Shown here one piece after another: positions 1-9,980 of a DNA stretch of 43,173 nucleotides (the stretch's first letter is position 1; every line of letters begins with the position of its first letter). The position numbers and the translations under genes are program-made. Source of the DNA: Beroe ovata (Eukaryota > Ctenophora > Nuda > Beroida > Beroidae); NCBI GenBank assembly GCA_946803715.1, contig CAMPET010000251.1, forward strand, positions 24,368 through 67,540, in the 5' to 3' direction. The notes under the pieces are model-generated. The model saw nothing but the letters and a program-made list of their open reading frames with translations. It did not search any database and was not told the DNA's origin.

Positions 1-34
<34 letters not shown>
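1..34. repeat. (CA)n microsatellite at window edge
   Basis: Uninterrupted CA dinucleotide run that starts at or before the left edge, so its length is unknown. Dinucleotide runs of this kind recur at 9950-9979, 19711-19820 and 30719-30802. Confidence 0.95.
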
Positions 35-36
<2 letters not shown>

Positions 37-704
37 GCATCACATCAATGCATAGCACCACAACACAGAATATAGGGAGAGCAACGCATCAGCTGTTGCG
101 AGAATTTTATATATAGTGCAAACAAACTTGTAACCCAATCCCAGATATGTCACATTCATTTATATTACAGAGGGCAATAGGGAGAGGGGTGAGTTGAAGG
201 TCAAGGGGTGAGGGAGAGAGAGCAAAGAAGATTGAAGTAGGTACCCACACTCCACAGAGCAGATAATATATAATGATCGATTACTAGATTGATGAGAGCT
301 CAGTAAGAGGTTCATTTCTGTGACACGAATGAGGATCTCCTTCAAGAAATAGTTCTGTAATTGATAATACATCTACATTATCTCGAGAGCAAGGGAAATA
401 AATGTTACAATAACAACAAGTCAACATATCATTTTGATGCATCAAGAAAATAACCAAAACAATTACTTTAAAAACATTAAATTGAACAAATTTAGAAAAT
501 GCAATCAAAAAAATACAATAAAAACAAATTACCACGGGATTACATAGTCGATTGTAAATTGAACGAATTGACCTAAAACAAATAAATAACCAAGACAGTT
601 CAAGAGCAGACTTATCACTTCAGACTGGATCAATCTGACAACTGTCATGAATGAATGAGTGGGACAATGGCATTTTGTGGAATGTACACAACCTACCACA
701 AGGC
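35..704. other. Non-coding 3' flank of the coiled-coil gene
   Basis: No convincing coding segment on either strand. It holds a purine-rich patch around 177-236 and AT-rich sequence around 400-600. Part of it is probably the 3' UTR of the minus-strand coiled-coil gene ending at 705. I saw no canonical AATAAA on the minus strand just past that stop. Confidence 0.5.
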
Positions 705-3700
705 TCACTTTTCATCAAACCCAAACGCTGTTTCAGTATCAAACCAGGAACAAGATTCTACTTTTATTTTTTGTTTTTTCTTAGAACTTTCTTCTTTCCG
801 CTTAACGTATGCATCTGGTAATTTTATACCTCTTTTACCACTTGAAGAAGGTGCAGGATAGTGAGCAATCAGATCATTAACAGGCTTTGGTGGCTTTCCT
901 AATTTTAATTTTGGCGACTTACTAGATGAGGATGAATACGATGTTATTTTAGGTGATTTTGACAAAGTCAGGTTTCTTATTTTAGTGCAGCTGTTACCAG
1001 TTGAACTAGACACAGTTGTGTCTTCTTCTTCCTCATCAAAGTTATCTTCTGATGCAGAATGCCACGATGGCGACTTACCGAAAACCACGCGTCTTTTCTT
1101 TGACCTTCCAACGGATGGGGTTTTAGGAGATTCAGCGTTGTTCACTTCTTTTGACTCGGGACTCATGTATGAAATATCAGGGCAGGTTTTGACGTTGGGT
1201 GATTTAGAAGCAACATTTGATAGCACAGATTGTACTTTATTCTTGTTCAACTTTTTAATTTCCTCTTTCATTTTATCAATAGTTGATAAGTATTTCTGTT
1301 CTGACAGAAGGAAATCAGATTTCACATCTTCTAAGCTTTGCTTTAGTTGCTTAACTTGTGCTTCCTTATCCTCCAGTTTACAGTTCGCACTTCTCAACTT
1401 ATCACGTTCAGATGAAATATTCTCGATTTCAAGTTTAAGTAACTTGATGTCTTCCTTGAACCGTGATTTTTCTGACATGAGAGCAGAATTCGCTGATTTC
1501 AAATCACCACTGATCTTCTCAATATCATCTTTTTGTTTTCTCATAGCAGCAAACTCAGCTTCCATAAACTTTTTTCCACTCAGATTAGTAGATTCCTTTT
1601 CCATTAAGTCGGATCTGACTTTTTCAAGGTTCTTAATTTCTTCTTTTAAAGACGTTACTTGGAGGGACATATCCTTCTTTGATGCTTCATCAGCTTCTTC
1701 AAGCTTCTTATTCTTCTTCTGAAGCTTGTCCAACTCCTCAGCCAAGGCTGAAATATCTGCATTTTTGTTAGATAGGGATGAAGTTAGCTGCTTATTCTCT
1801 TTATCCAGAGATTCATACTTTGATTTTAGTTCATTGACAGGTCCATTGATTTGAGCTTGAAGCATTTCTATCGTACTGTCTTTTGTGGATAACTTCGAGG
1901 TAGCCTCTTGCAATTCCAGGGACAGCCTCCTTGATATATCAGATGACCCACTTTCAGCAGATCGAAGATCATGTTCTAACTTACAAATCTTCGTTTCTAA
2001 ATTCGATTTCTCTATTTGGAGTTCTTCATTCTGTAAAGCTATCTCTTTAGTTTGAGCAACAGCCTCAAGCTCGCCACTCCTTGCACACGACAATGCGTTT
2101 TCTAATCCTTTCTTACTATCAACAAGTGCTTGTATTTCGATTTTATAATCTTTGATCTCCTTTTTTAACCGATTATGATTTGATGAAATGGTTTTCATCT
2201 CTTCTTCTCTTGTATCCAGTAATTCTTTTGTGGATTTCAGCTGTGATGAGCAGTTCCTATGGTCATTTTTGAGTGATAAAAACTTTGTGTCAAGATCACT
2301 GAATTGAGACTCCCACCTTTTATGTTCATTTGTGTATTTCCTGATATTCAATTCAAGCATGTTATTTGTTGAAGAAAGCCTTGCAAGTTCAGATTGGGAC
2401 TCATTTAATGAAGAAATTGTACTTTTCAACCTATTTTCACATTCTATTAACTTGGTTTTACACTCAAGGCTTTCAGCAGTCTTCAGTTCCAGGTCTTGAA
2501 GTACCTTTTTCGATGTCTCACCAATATCTGAAGACTCTGTCTTCAATCTATCAAGCTCTACCTTGTATCCTTCATTTGCAAACTCTAATGATCTGATAGT
2601 TTGTGAGTAGTCATCCATTTGCGCTTTTTGTTGACTCATCTGACTAGTCATAGTTTCTATCTTGGCTTGAAGGTCGCTACTAACAGACCTGAGTCCTTCA
2701 ATCTCATCCTCTTTTTCTTGGATAGAAGACTTAAAATCAGTTTCTCTCTTTCTTGCAGAACAATTTTCTTCATTGAGCTGACTGATTTCCTGTTCATTTT
2801 CTTCTTGCTTTTCTTGCAACTCTTCGATACACTTTACTAGTTGTGAGATACTTTGCTTCAATGTGGCATTTTCATCCTCAAGACGATCATGTTTTGACGT
2901 AATTTCATTGAACTGAGTAGAGAGGTTTGTTAAAGAATCTGTCAGCCTGGTTTGATCACACTGTAAACTATCAATTTGGTCTTCGGCACTAGCTCTATAG
3001 CTTCCATATTCATTTCTCAACTTCAGTTGTTCATTGTGTATCTTCTCTGCTTCAGAATGGGCTGATTTGAGAGATAAATTGAGGAGGTTGAATGATTTTT
3101 GAAGTTCAGCTAACTCAGATACTTTAGATAAAGTCAACTTTTCTTGTTCTTTCAAATTTCCTTCAAGCAGCTTGATTTTGTTCTCGTTACTAGAAACAAT
3201 GCCTTGTTCTTCTAGGAGCCGTCTTGATAAATCATCGATGTCAGCTTTCGTTTTTTTCAGTTCATTTTCAAGGCACTTGTTACTATCCATAGCACAGTTG
3301 ACTTCTTGTTGGGATTTAAACTTGATCTCTTCTATTGCTAGTTCCTTCTCTTTGATACAAGAAGTAAGAACTAGAATCTGCTTATCACTTGATTCTGTTG
3401 TCTCTTGGATTACAAGCTTTAACTCTTTGATCTGCCTGATGTTCTCGGCAGCAAGCATGCGCAGTGAATCTCTATCTTCTTCACCTCTTATAATGGAAGA
3501 TTGGAGGTTCTCAGAGTGGTTTTTCAGGGCAATGAACAATTCTCGAGAAGTTTTCAATTTGAGATTGATTTGAGCTTGATTAAACTGTTCCTTTTGAAGT
3601 TTTGTTGACAAAGACTCATTTTCAACCTGTAATTCTAAGACCTGGTTGCGTTGCTTACTGATGAGCTGTTCACATTCTTTCAATTTGGTCACTTTTTGCT

Positions 3701-3842
3701 TAAGCTCAATGTCAGAGCTGGTTTGCCATTTTCGTATCTTTTCGGCTTCCTCTTGGAGTTTACAGTGTAATGTTGTCATATTAATATTAGAAACTTCCGA
3801 TTCAGTTTGTCGAACTTGAGTCCTCTGCCTCTGTTGTAACAT
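705..3842 (-). CDS. Large coiled-coil protein with basic, PP1-motif-bearing tail (1045 aa)
   Basis: Single uninterrupted 1045-codon frame, so no introns over 3.1 kb. Residues ~1-870 are almost continuously Leu/Glu/Lys/Ser-rich with heptad-like spacing, i.e. a long dimeric coiled coil. The ~170-residue tail is disordered, with several KSPK/KSPS sites, a KKRRVVF stretch (RVVF at 918-921 fits the RVxF docking motif of protein phosphatase 1), an acidic EEEEDTT run, basic nuclear-localisation-like clusters and an aromatic C-terminus (SWFDTETAFGF). These suggest a nuclear or mitotic structural protein, but I do not recognise the family; generic similarity to myosin tails or centromere/synaptonemal proteins is uninformative. 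The start is the first ATG after an acceptor-like CTCAG two bases upstream; the frame stays open further up but without another ATG. FBXL13 ends only 209 bp upstream on the same strand. Confidence 0.88.
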   Translation of the reverse strand: MLQQRQRTQVRQTESEVSNINMTTLHCKLQEEAEKIRKWQTSSDIELKQKVTKLKECEQLISKQRNQVLELQVENESLSTKLQKEQFNQAQINLKLKTSRELFIALKNHSENLQSSIIRGEEDRDSLRMLAAENIRQIKELKLVIQETTESSDKQILVLTSCIKEKELAIEEIKFKSQQEVNCAMDSNKCLENELKKTKADIDDLSRRLLEEQGIVSSNENKIKLLEGNLKEQEKLTLSKVSELAELQKSFNLLNLSLKSAHSEAEKIHNEQLKLRNEYGSYRASAEDQIDSLQCDQTRLTDSLTNLSTQFNEITSKHDRLEDENATLKQSISQLVKCIEELQEKQEENEQEISQLNEENCSARKRETDFKSSIQEKEDEIEGLRSVSSDLQAKIETMTSQMSQQKAQMDDYSQTIRSLEFANEGYKVELDRLKTESSDIGETSKKVLQDLELKTAESLECKTKLIECENRLKSTISSLNESQSELARLSSTNNMLELNIRKYTNEHKRWESQFSDLDTKFLSLKNDHRNCSSQLKSTKELLDTREEEMKTISSNHNRLKKEIKDYKIEIQALVDSKKGLENALSCARSGELEAVAQTKEIALQNEELQIEKSNLETKICKLEHDLRSAESGSSDISRRLSLELQEATSKLSTKDSTIEMLQAQINGPVNELKSKYESLDKENKQLTSSLSNKNADISALAEELDKLQKKNKKLEEADEASKKDMSLQVTSLKEEIKNLEKVRSDLMEKESTNLSGKKFMEAEFAAMRKQKDDIEKISGDLKSANSALMSEKSRFKEDIKLLKLEIENISSERDKLRSANCKLEDKEAQVKQLKQSLEDVKSDFLLSEQKYLSTIDKMKEEIKKLNKNKVQSVLSNVASKSPNVKTCPDISYMSPESKEVNNAESPKTPSVGRSKKRRVVFGKSPSWHSASEDNFDEEEEDTTVSSSTGNSCTKIRNLTLSKSPKITSYSSSSSKSPKLKLGKPPKPVNDLIAHYPAPSSSGKRGIKLPDAYVKRKEESSKKKQKIKVESCSWFDTETAFGFDEK

Positions 3843-4051
3843 ACCTGAGCCCTGTACAAGTGAACTATGAATCGTAAAGTATTTGGAAAGAGTTTACTTA
3901 AGCTTATAATCAGATGATATGGAAATGAAGAATGAAATAGAAATGTGCAATGAATGATCAAGGTATGAAAATGCATCAAATCTTCCCCTTCAGTTTGGGC
4001 CAAAGATATAAAATTACACCAACTAGTTCAGACGACACCTGGTTATTGAAA

Positions 4052-6358
4052 TTACTGATTTATGGTATGAATGACAACACACTTATTTTGAATGAGTTTT
4101 GAAATACTTTCATTAGTTATCTTAGGACAATAAGAAACATTAAGATAGTTCAATTTCTTACATCCATTACGTAGAAGTCTTATGCCCTTGTCTGTTATGT
4201 TTTTGTTCTCAGAGATATTTAACTTGAGAAGGTAATCGCAAACACTGGCAATGCTACTAAGTGTTCCATCAGTTATGAGTTTACAGCCACCAATATTAAG
4301 GCGGGTCAAACATTTCCTCTCGAAAATCAACATCTTCATTCCATAATCTGACAAATTAGTACAAAATGACAAATTCAGGCTTATAACATTTTCGAATTTA
4401 GACATTCTTTCAATACCAATATCAGTAACAAGGTTGCATTCCGACATTGATAAATTCACAAGGTTCTGAGATTGGCGTAATGATCCTACAGCATAGTCAT
4501 TAATAGAGCAACCTGAAATATCTAAGGTGTGCAACTTGGAATGATGAGCTAGCATAACCACACCAACATCAGTGATATTTTCACAATATGCAATAGAGAG
4601 ATATGTCAAATTTGGGCAGTGGTTTACTATCTTCTGAACAGTTTGGTCACCTACTCTGATACAATTTGTTAAAGAGAGTTCTTGAATGTGAAGAGCAGAT
4701 GGGCTTACAAGAATGTGTTTAATTCCTTTGTCAGTGAGCCGAATACAATCAGTTAAGTTCAACACTGTTATCATCCTCAAATTTGAACATGGCTTCAATC
4801 CAGTATCATATAATCTCAGGCAGTCAACAATGTGAATGTGTTTCAGGTTCCTGAGTCCCATCAACATTGCAATGCCAACATCAGTTATAAGCTTATTTCC
4901 TTCAAGAAAGATCTTTTCAAGTTGAGTTAGATTTGTTGATATGTATTTCAATGCTTTATCAGTGATTCTGCTGGCTTGTATCAAAGATAAAATCCTTATT
5001 TGCATACATGTTGCTGCTAATTTAGAAATGCACTCATCTGTGAGAGTTGGAATGAAGTCTAGGATGAAGGAAGTTAAAAACTGACAGCACTGTCCAACAT
5101 TTGCTAGACAGTTTCCATTTATTTTACAGCCTGACAAATTTAAGTGGGCTAAGTTTTTCAGTGATTTATTGGTCACTAGATAGTAGAAACCAGCCTCAGT
5201 GAGCAAAGTGCAAAAGGAAAGATCAAGAAACTTCAGTGAAGGATAATTTTTTGCTATATGTGTGAAACAGGTATCATCAATTTCTGTGTATGCCAAGTTA
5301 AGGTAGGTAATAAAGGGACAACTATTGCCCAATTCTTGGAGTAGAACTGCCTTCAGTTCACAGCCAGACAAATCTACATCTTGTAAGTTCCTGCATTCTT
5401 TCAAGTTCATGAGTGCTTTAGAAGAAAGCTGATTGCAATCTGCAAGCTTGATATGATATAGGAAAAACTTATATCTCCTTAAAATTTTGTGAAGACGACA
5501 GTCATCAATTTTGAGTCCAGAATTAGTAAGATCAAGTTCTGTATACAATGAACAATCTTGTAAAAGAGCATGCCATGAATTAGATACCATTGAAGATGCA
5601 AGTCTACTTCTAAGGTCCAGAAATTTGAATATTTTAATGGCAATATTTTTTGGTAATCTTGATATGTAGTCAATATCTTCTGATGAATCATCTGTCCCTT
5701 GGAGTGAGTTAGCATTCTTTTCTGCTGATTGTCGCAATGCCTGCTTTTGAAAGTAATTGTTTTTCCAATGAATGTCTTTTGTGAAAAGTCTCCAGTAACT
5801 GAAGCATTTCAATAAGTAAGAATATGAAATGGATTTGAGGAGCAAGTCGATAGCCTTAGATACATTTTCTTTGTATAACTTTGTGTGACTAATCCAGAAC
5901 AACATGCACCTTCTTACCAACTTACTGTTAAAATGAAATGTCGACAAAGCAACGTTCTTCCTATCAATGACTTTTTTGGCAATCCTATCCTTATGGTAAA
6001 CCTTTAACATGCAGAAATATTTCCTCAGTTTCACTTGACAATAATGTTCAATTGCTTTTATCATTTGCTGATGATATTTCTCTCTTACAAATGGGTTATC
6101 AAATATGTGAGCCTCAATGAAGCATGGCCTGAAAATTCTCTCAACTGGTAGGTCAGCTTCATCAATGAAGCTGTCCCATGCCAAAATTCCTTGATAATCA
6201 CCAGACTTGATTCTTTTCAGATTCTTTAAGATTTCTGGCCAAGGATTGTCTGGTCTATAAAAAGCAACTGTTGTGAACAAAGTTTCAATGCAATCTGGAA
6301 TTTTATGACTGGCTAGATATTTTCTGACATCTGAAGACGCAATATGATGATCAACCAT
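4052..6358 (-). CDS. FBXL13: FBXL13 / DRC6-like F-box leucine-rich-repeat protein (768 aa)
   Basis: Intronless frame closely resembling vertebrate FBXL13 (dynein regulatory complex subunit 6, ~735 aa). Residues 1-~225 form a helical N-terminal region with aromatic/basic IQ-like segments. An F-box lies at ~232-268 (begins ISRLPKNIAIKIF). From ~275 to the end are cysteine-containing leucine-rich repeats of about 25 residues (recurrent LxxLxLSxC followed by ITDxGI), which fold as a horseshoe. Known role of the family: part of the nexin-dynein regulatory complex of motile axonemes, and in some settings a substrate receptor of SCF ubiquitin ligases. The start ATG is 12 nt after an acceptor-like CCTTAG. 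The coiled-coil gene follows after 209 bp in the same orientation. The call is firm; whether it still binds Skp1 cannot be judged here. Confidence 0.93.
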   Translation of the reverse strand: MVDHHIASSDVRKYLASHKIPDCIETLFTTVAFYRPDNPWPEILKNLKRIKSGDYQGILAWDSFIDEADLPVERIFRPCFIEAHIFDNPFVREKYHQQMIKAIEHYCQVKLRKYFCMLKVYHKDRIAKKVIDRKNVALSTFHFNSKLVRRCMLFWISHTKLYKENVSKAIDLLLKSISYSYLLKCFSYWRLFTKDIHWKNNYFQKQALRQSAEKNANSLQGTDDSSEDIDYISRLPKNIAIKIFKFLDLRSRLASSMVSNSWHALLQDCSLYTELDLTNSGLKIDDCRLHKILRRYKFFLYHIKLADCNQLSSKALMNLKECRNLQDVDLSGCELKAVLLQELGNSCPFITYLNLAYTEIDDTCFTHIAKNYPSLKFLDLSFCTLLTEAGFYYLVTNKSLKNLAHLNLSGCKINGNCLANVGQCCQFLTSFILDFIPTLTDECISKLAATCMQIRILSLIQASRITDKALKYISTNLTQLEKIFLEGNKLITDVGIAMLMGLRNLKHIHIVDCLRLYDTGLKPCSNLRMITVLNLTDCIRLTDKGIKHILVSPSALHIQELSLTNCIRVGDQTVQKIVNHCPNLTYLSIAYCENITDVGVVMLAHHSKLHTLDISGCSINDYAVGSLRQSQNLVNLSMSECNLVTDIGIERMSKFENVISLNLSFCTNLSDYGMKMLIFERKCLTRLNIGGCKLITDGTLSSIASVCDYLLKLNISENKNITDKGIRLLRNGCKKLNYLNVSYCPKITNESISKLIQNKCVVIHTINQ

Positions 6359-6690
6359 AGTAATTGAGTTCTAAGGATGATGACAGTGAATTCATGAATG
6401 AATTGCTGAAAATCCAGTTCAGGTGCAACTTAGGAAATTGCAAGGAATATAAAATAATGTTATGTTAAGAGAAGATAGTATTCAACTTATCAAAAAATAC
6501 AGAGGCAAATGAGATCTCATGTGATACCATATCATTGAACCCACACACTTTCACCACACTGCGATACCATATGTCCAAATAATCAATCAATAATCAGCAA
6601 TCATGCACAAATGACCTATGGGATGCGCCAAAATAAGAGGTTAAGACAGACAGAGTGATCAATGATCAGTAGTCAAAATTAGATAATACT

Positions 6691-6757
6691 TATGGTACGA
6701 TAATATTTATGGTATGATAATGTTTATGGTATGATAATGTTTATGGTATGAAATTAT
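6691..6757. repeat. ~20-bp tandem repeat, about 3.5 copies
   Basis: Unit TATGGTATGATAATGTTTA repeats with minor changes (TATGGTACGATAATATTTA, then two near-identical units, then a truncated one). Confidence 0.85.
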
Positions 6758-6859
6758 TTATAGTCTGATTTCGACACCAACCAACACTAGCAGGGTTGGT
6801 ATGTATGTCATTGTTTGAACTTGTCGATCGATGATAGACCCTGTCGGTCGAAAATTTCG

Positions 6860-7390
6860 TTTTGCGCGCGCGACGCAAACAAACTTATTCTCAGACAATG
6901 TTTGAACGAGCAAAATAAAAGGATATAATGATTGTTCCCACGCTGCGTGACTCCGCGCGACTCCTTTTTGCGACTTTTTAGATCACCTAATAAATACCAA
7001 ATAAGGGCGCGCAACGCAACGTGTGCACAGCGGTCTAGCGACACCTTGTCAGATGTTACCTGACCTCAGTTTCTCGCGCGCGGCGCGCGCGAGAAACAGG
7101 TCAGGTAACATCTGACAAGCGACACCACAAATTTCCTGTCTACGTTAGGCCCGGGTATTGTGCGCGCCGCAAAACTCAACCTAGTCGCCATTCCGCCAGG
7201 CGACACCACAAATGACTAAAGTTAAACTACTTTAGTTATTGAGTGGTTTCCCCTACCGTCGGCGCCGCGCAATGCAATTGTAATTTCGTCAGCAGTGCTC
7301 CATTTTTCGCATGAGCATGTCGATCAACAATTTGATTTCCCGATCTTACCTGCACTGTCCACTACCGTCGTGCGTCGGCGCCGCGTGATC
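6860..7390. promoter_or_regulatory. GCGCG-rich cluster upstream of FBXL13
   Basis: Many GCGCG, GCGCGC and GGCGCC words (for example at 6863-6873, 7008-7013, 7074-7090, 7161-7168, 7259-7268, 7375-7384) in an otherwise AT-leaning region. Similar clusters precede TOMM20 and TMCO1 and lie in the CYP/JPT divergent region, and are absent from most other gene gaps. A promoter role is inferred from position only. Part of the signal belongs to the foldback element. Confidence 0.3.
7038..7126. mobile_element. MITE-like foldback element with 8-bp target-site duplication
   Basis: Positions 7046-7118 form an almost perfect inverted repeat: the left arm begins TTGTCAGATGTTACCTGACC, and the right arm is its reverse complement apart from a 2-nt insertion, closing on a GCGCGC centre. 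Both sides carry the identical 8-bp direct repeat GCGACACC (7038-7045 and 7119-7126). Long terminal inverted repeats plus an 8-bp duplication match hAT-class non-autonomous elements; at 73 bp this one is almost all hairpin. No transposase is present. A third copy of the flank (GCGACACCACAAAT) at 7200-7213 is also present, so the direct repeat could partly belong to a local duplication. Confidence 0.6.
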
Positions 7391-7439
7391 AAATTCTACA
7401 CTTGGTAGTCAACTGTCCAACCTAATCCTATTCCTATGC

Positions 7440-7640
7440 ACTATGACAGACCCTGTTTTAGAGCACGAGAAACAGTGGCAAGTGGACAGATAACATCCGG
7501 CAAAGATTAAGAAACACTGTTTCTCAGTACAAACGACATATGATTATGACAGATACTGATAATATCCGGCAATTCATTCGCGATGAAGATCAAATTCGTG
7601 CGCGAGAGAATCAGAAACATAGGCCAGATAACAGATAACA
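7440..7640. repeat. Decayed relatives of the 7046-7118 foldback arm
   Basis: Three stretches keep the arm's word order in degenerate form: GAGAAACAG followed by GACAGATAACATCCGGCAA near 7468-7504, GATAATATCCGGCAA near 7557-7572, and GCGCGAGAG with CAGAAACATAGGCCAGATAAC near 7601-7631. They look like older insertions of the same family. Confidence 0.4.
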
Positions 7641-7972
7641 ATAACATATTGATCTAACAGTAACAAGACTACGGAATGCCAGAATATTATTTTCACTTTC
7701 GACTTGGTTCTGCATGAGATTGTGTGAAACGTTCTTCTTCAAGTTAAACTAAATCATCATGCTTTTGTTCGAAAAGAAGAATGAAAGATTCGAGGGCGAA
7801 GGCCAACAGCCAAATTGGCTCTCAATGTGATACTGATAGCATATGCTAGATTTATCAGGCAACAATGACTATGACTTGAGTATGAGAAAACCTAGTAGTA
7901 GTACCAGCTTTCTATAGTACCAGTACCATTACTATGATTATGAATGGGTCCACGCTAGATGAATCCTCAAAT

Positions 7973-9946
7973 CTAGCATTCACCTTCAGACTCCGTTGCC
8001 GAATCACCGGCATATCCAGCACTGTGAGAAACAACGCCAGCTTCATTCAGCGTTTCCGCTATCATTTTGTCCACATCAATCCGATCAAACTCGTCTTCGT
8101 CTCCATGATCCGTCAGGAAGTCCTCCAACTTGGAGGAACTATCAGATGTTATGCCGTTATCAGACATGGGGGCCAAGGATTCCTGGGGTTTGTACGGGAT
8201 GACCGGATGAAACTCATGGCCAGATTTCATCTGTCTACAGTAAGCTGCGCGCGCCGCAAACGGTCAACTTTAAGTTGAACATCAGCGATCTAGGAACTTC
8301 GAACTTGCATGATTATCAAACCCACAAATGATTTGATAGTACCAAGTTGGTACTGGTAGATCGATGGGGTAATTACAAATTACCTCAGGAGATGGAATTT
8401 GCCCGTTCATATCTCCCTCCCTGCACATATCCTCCTCTCCTCTCTCCTCTTCCTCACAGCTGTCCTCATCTGCAACCTCACTCCTCATGTGCTCCGTGTG
8501 ACCCTCCTGGAACCGAACTCTCTTCTTCACTTTATCACAACCTGAGATGAGAAATTCATATGAGTCTGACTATCTCAGTCGCTCGCCAAGGGATGGATCT
8601 CTCTCTCCCCGAACCTGAAGAGCTGGTTGGTGATTCCAGCTGCTCGTTGCTGATAAATCCTGCGATCATTTTCGAGACCTTCTTGTTGAATTCAATGTCG
8701 ATCTGCTCCTAAAACATTGGAAAGTCTCAAAAATCGCGAACAGAAAACGTTTTCAACGATATAAACTTGGGAAAAGAAAGAAGAAAGTGAGAAATTTACC
8801 AGAGGATCAGGAGGAGTTGCATCATCCTCGTCTCTCTGCTTGATCACCATGGGGCTAGGGGGCAATCTGCACCCTCCCAGTCCCCTTTCAGAACAGAGTT
8901 TATCCCAGGTCATCCCTTCTTTCCCGTTACTTAGCACCTCTGTAGACATGGGGTGTGTGGGGTGTGCCACCACATGCACCCCCTCATCAGCCCGCCCAAT
9001 GGGCACCACATGGAACCGCGAGACAGGTACCGCGGGGCTGGGGTCCAGCTTTATGTTGGATGTCAGAGTCTCTATGTACTCCTTGGGTAGGGGCTCCCCA
9101 TCGCGTAGCACAATGTGAGCTCTGGTACTGGTGGGTGCCATGTGCTCACCTCTCATCGGCGTTACCACAGCTGTTTCATTTGGTCGGTGTTTCTTTAGAA
9201 GAGGAGCACCTGAAGTCGGACTGGAATCAACCTCCCCCGGAGGAGAATGAGGATTGATTTGTCGGAACTGAGCAATAGCCGAGGGATACTCCGACATGGT
9301 GACCTTCACCAGCTTGGCGTTCTGCCTGGCTACCAGGACTCGGGGCTTTGTCGGCATCTTACTGTTGGACCGGTGGTCTGCTCCCTGCTCGATTATTGCC
9401 GATACTTTGACCTTGAGACCATGGTTAGCAGGAGCATGGTTACTTGGAACATGGTTAGTTGCGGGACCAGTATTGATCTTCGTTAGAGATTGCTTCCTCG
9501 TGAGACTCGCCGATATCATTCCTAAATTACGCATTTCCTTTTCCTTTGTCAGAAACACCGAGTTACGAGCGAATAACTTTGTATTTCTCGCTCTGTCCTT
9601 CCATAAAACCTGCGTTGAATTAGGTGTTGGGACATTGAAATAGGTTCAAGTCTCAGATCATCCACAGTGGCGACAAACAAAAATCAAAGAGCATCTGTAG
9701 ACTCGAGTTTGTACCTGGGAGAGAAAACTCTTGAAATCGCTGATCATGCATCTCGACTTGTGGACGTCCATTGGACCAAACTGAAACGATGAAATAAGTG
9801 GACTAAATTAATATATCCAGTCCATGTCATATATATCACAGAATGTATAATTACGGGATTGCATAAGGAAGCTTTTAGCTCGTAGAGTTGTATGATTAAA
9901 CAGCAATTTCCGCGGTTTATTCAGGCAGCAGCTGAATGTATGTATG

Positions 9947-9980
<34 letters not shown>

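Larger units (their letters stand above)
6359..7972. other. Non-coding interval with GCGCG clusters, tandem repeat and foldback element
   Basis: No supported exon in 1.6 kb. It contains a ~20-bp tandem repeat (6691-6757), repeated GCGCG/GGCGCC words from 6860 to 7390, a foldback element (7038-7126) and weaker relatives of that element (7440-7640). It lies upstream of FBXL13 and downstream of the CH-domain gene, so it probably holds the FBXL13 promoter and the 3' flank of the CH gene. Confidence 0.6.

Noticed and set aside
985-1722. 245-codon plus-strand open frame
   Set aside because: Exact antisense of the Lys/Glu/Ser-rich coiled-coil gene; Ser/Phe/Leu-rich composition is the mirror of that coding strand. 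No start context or domain.
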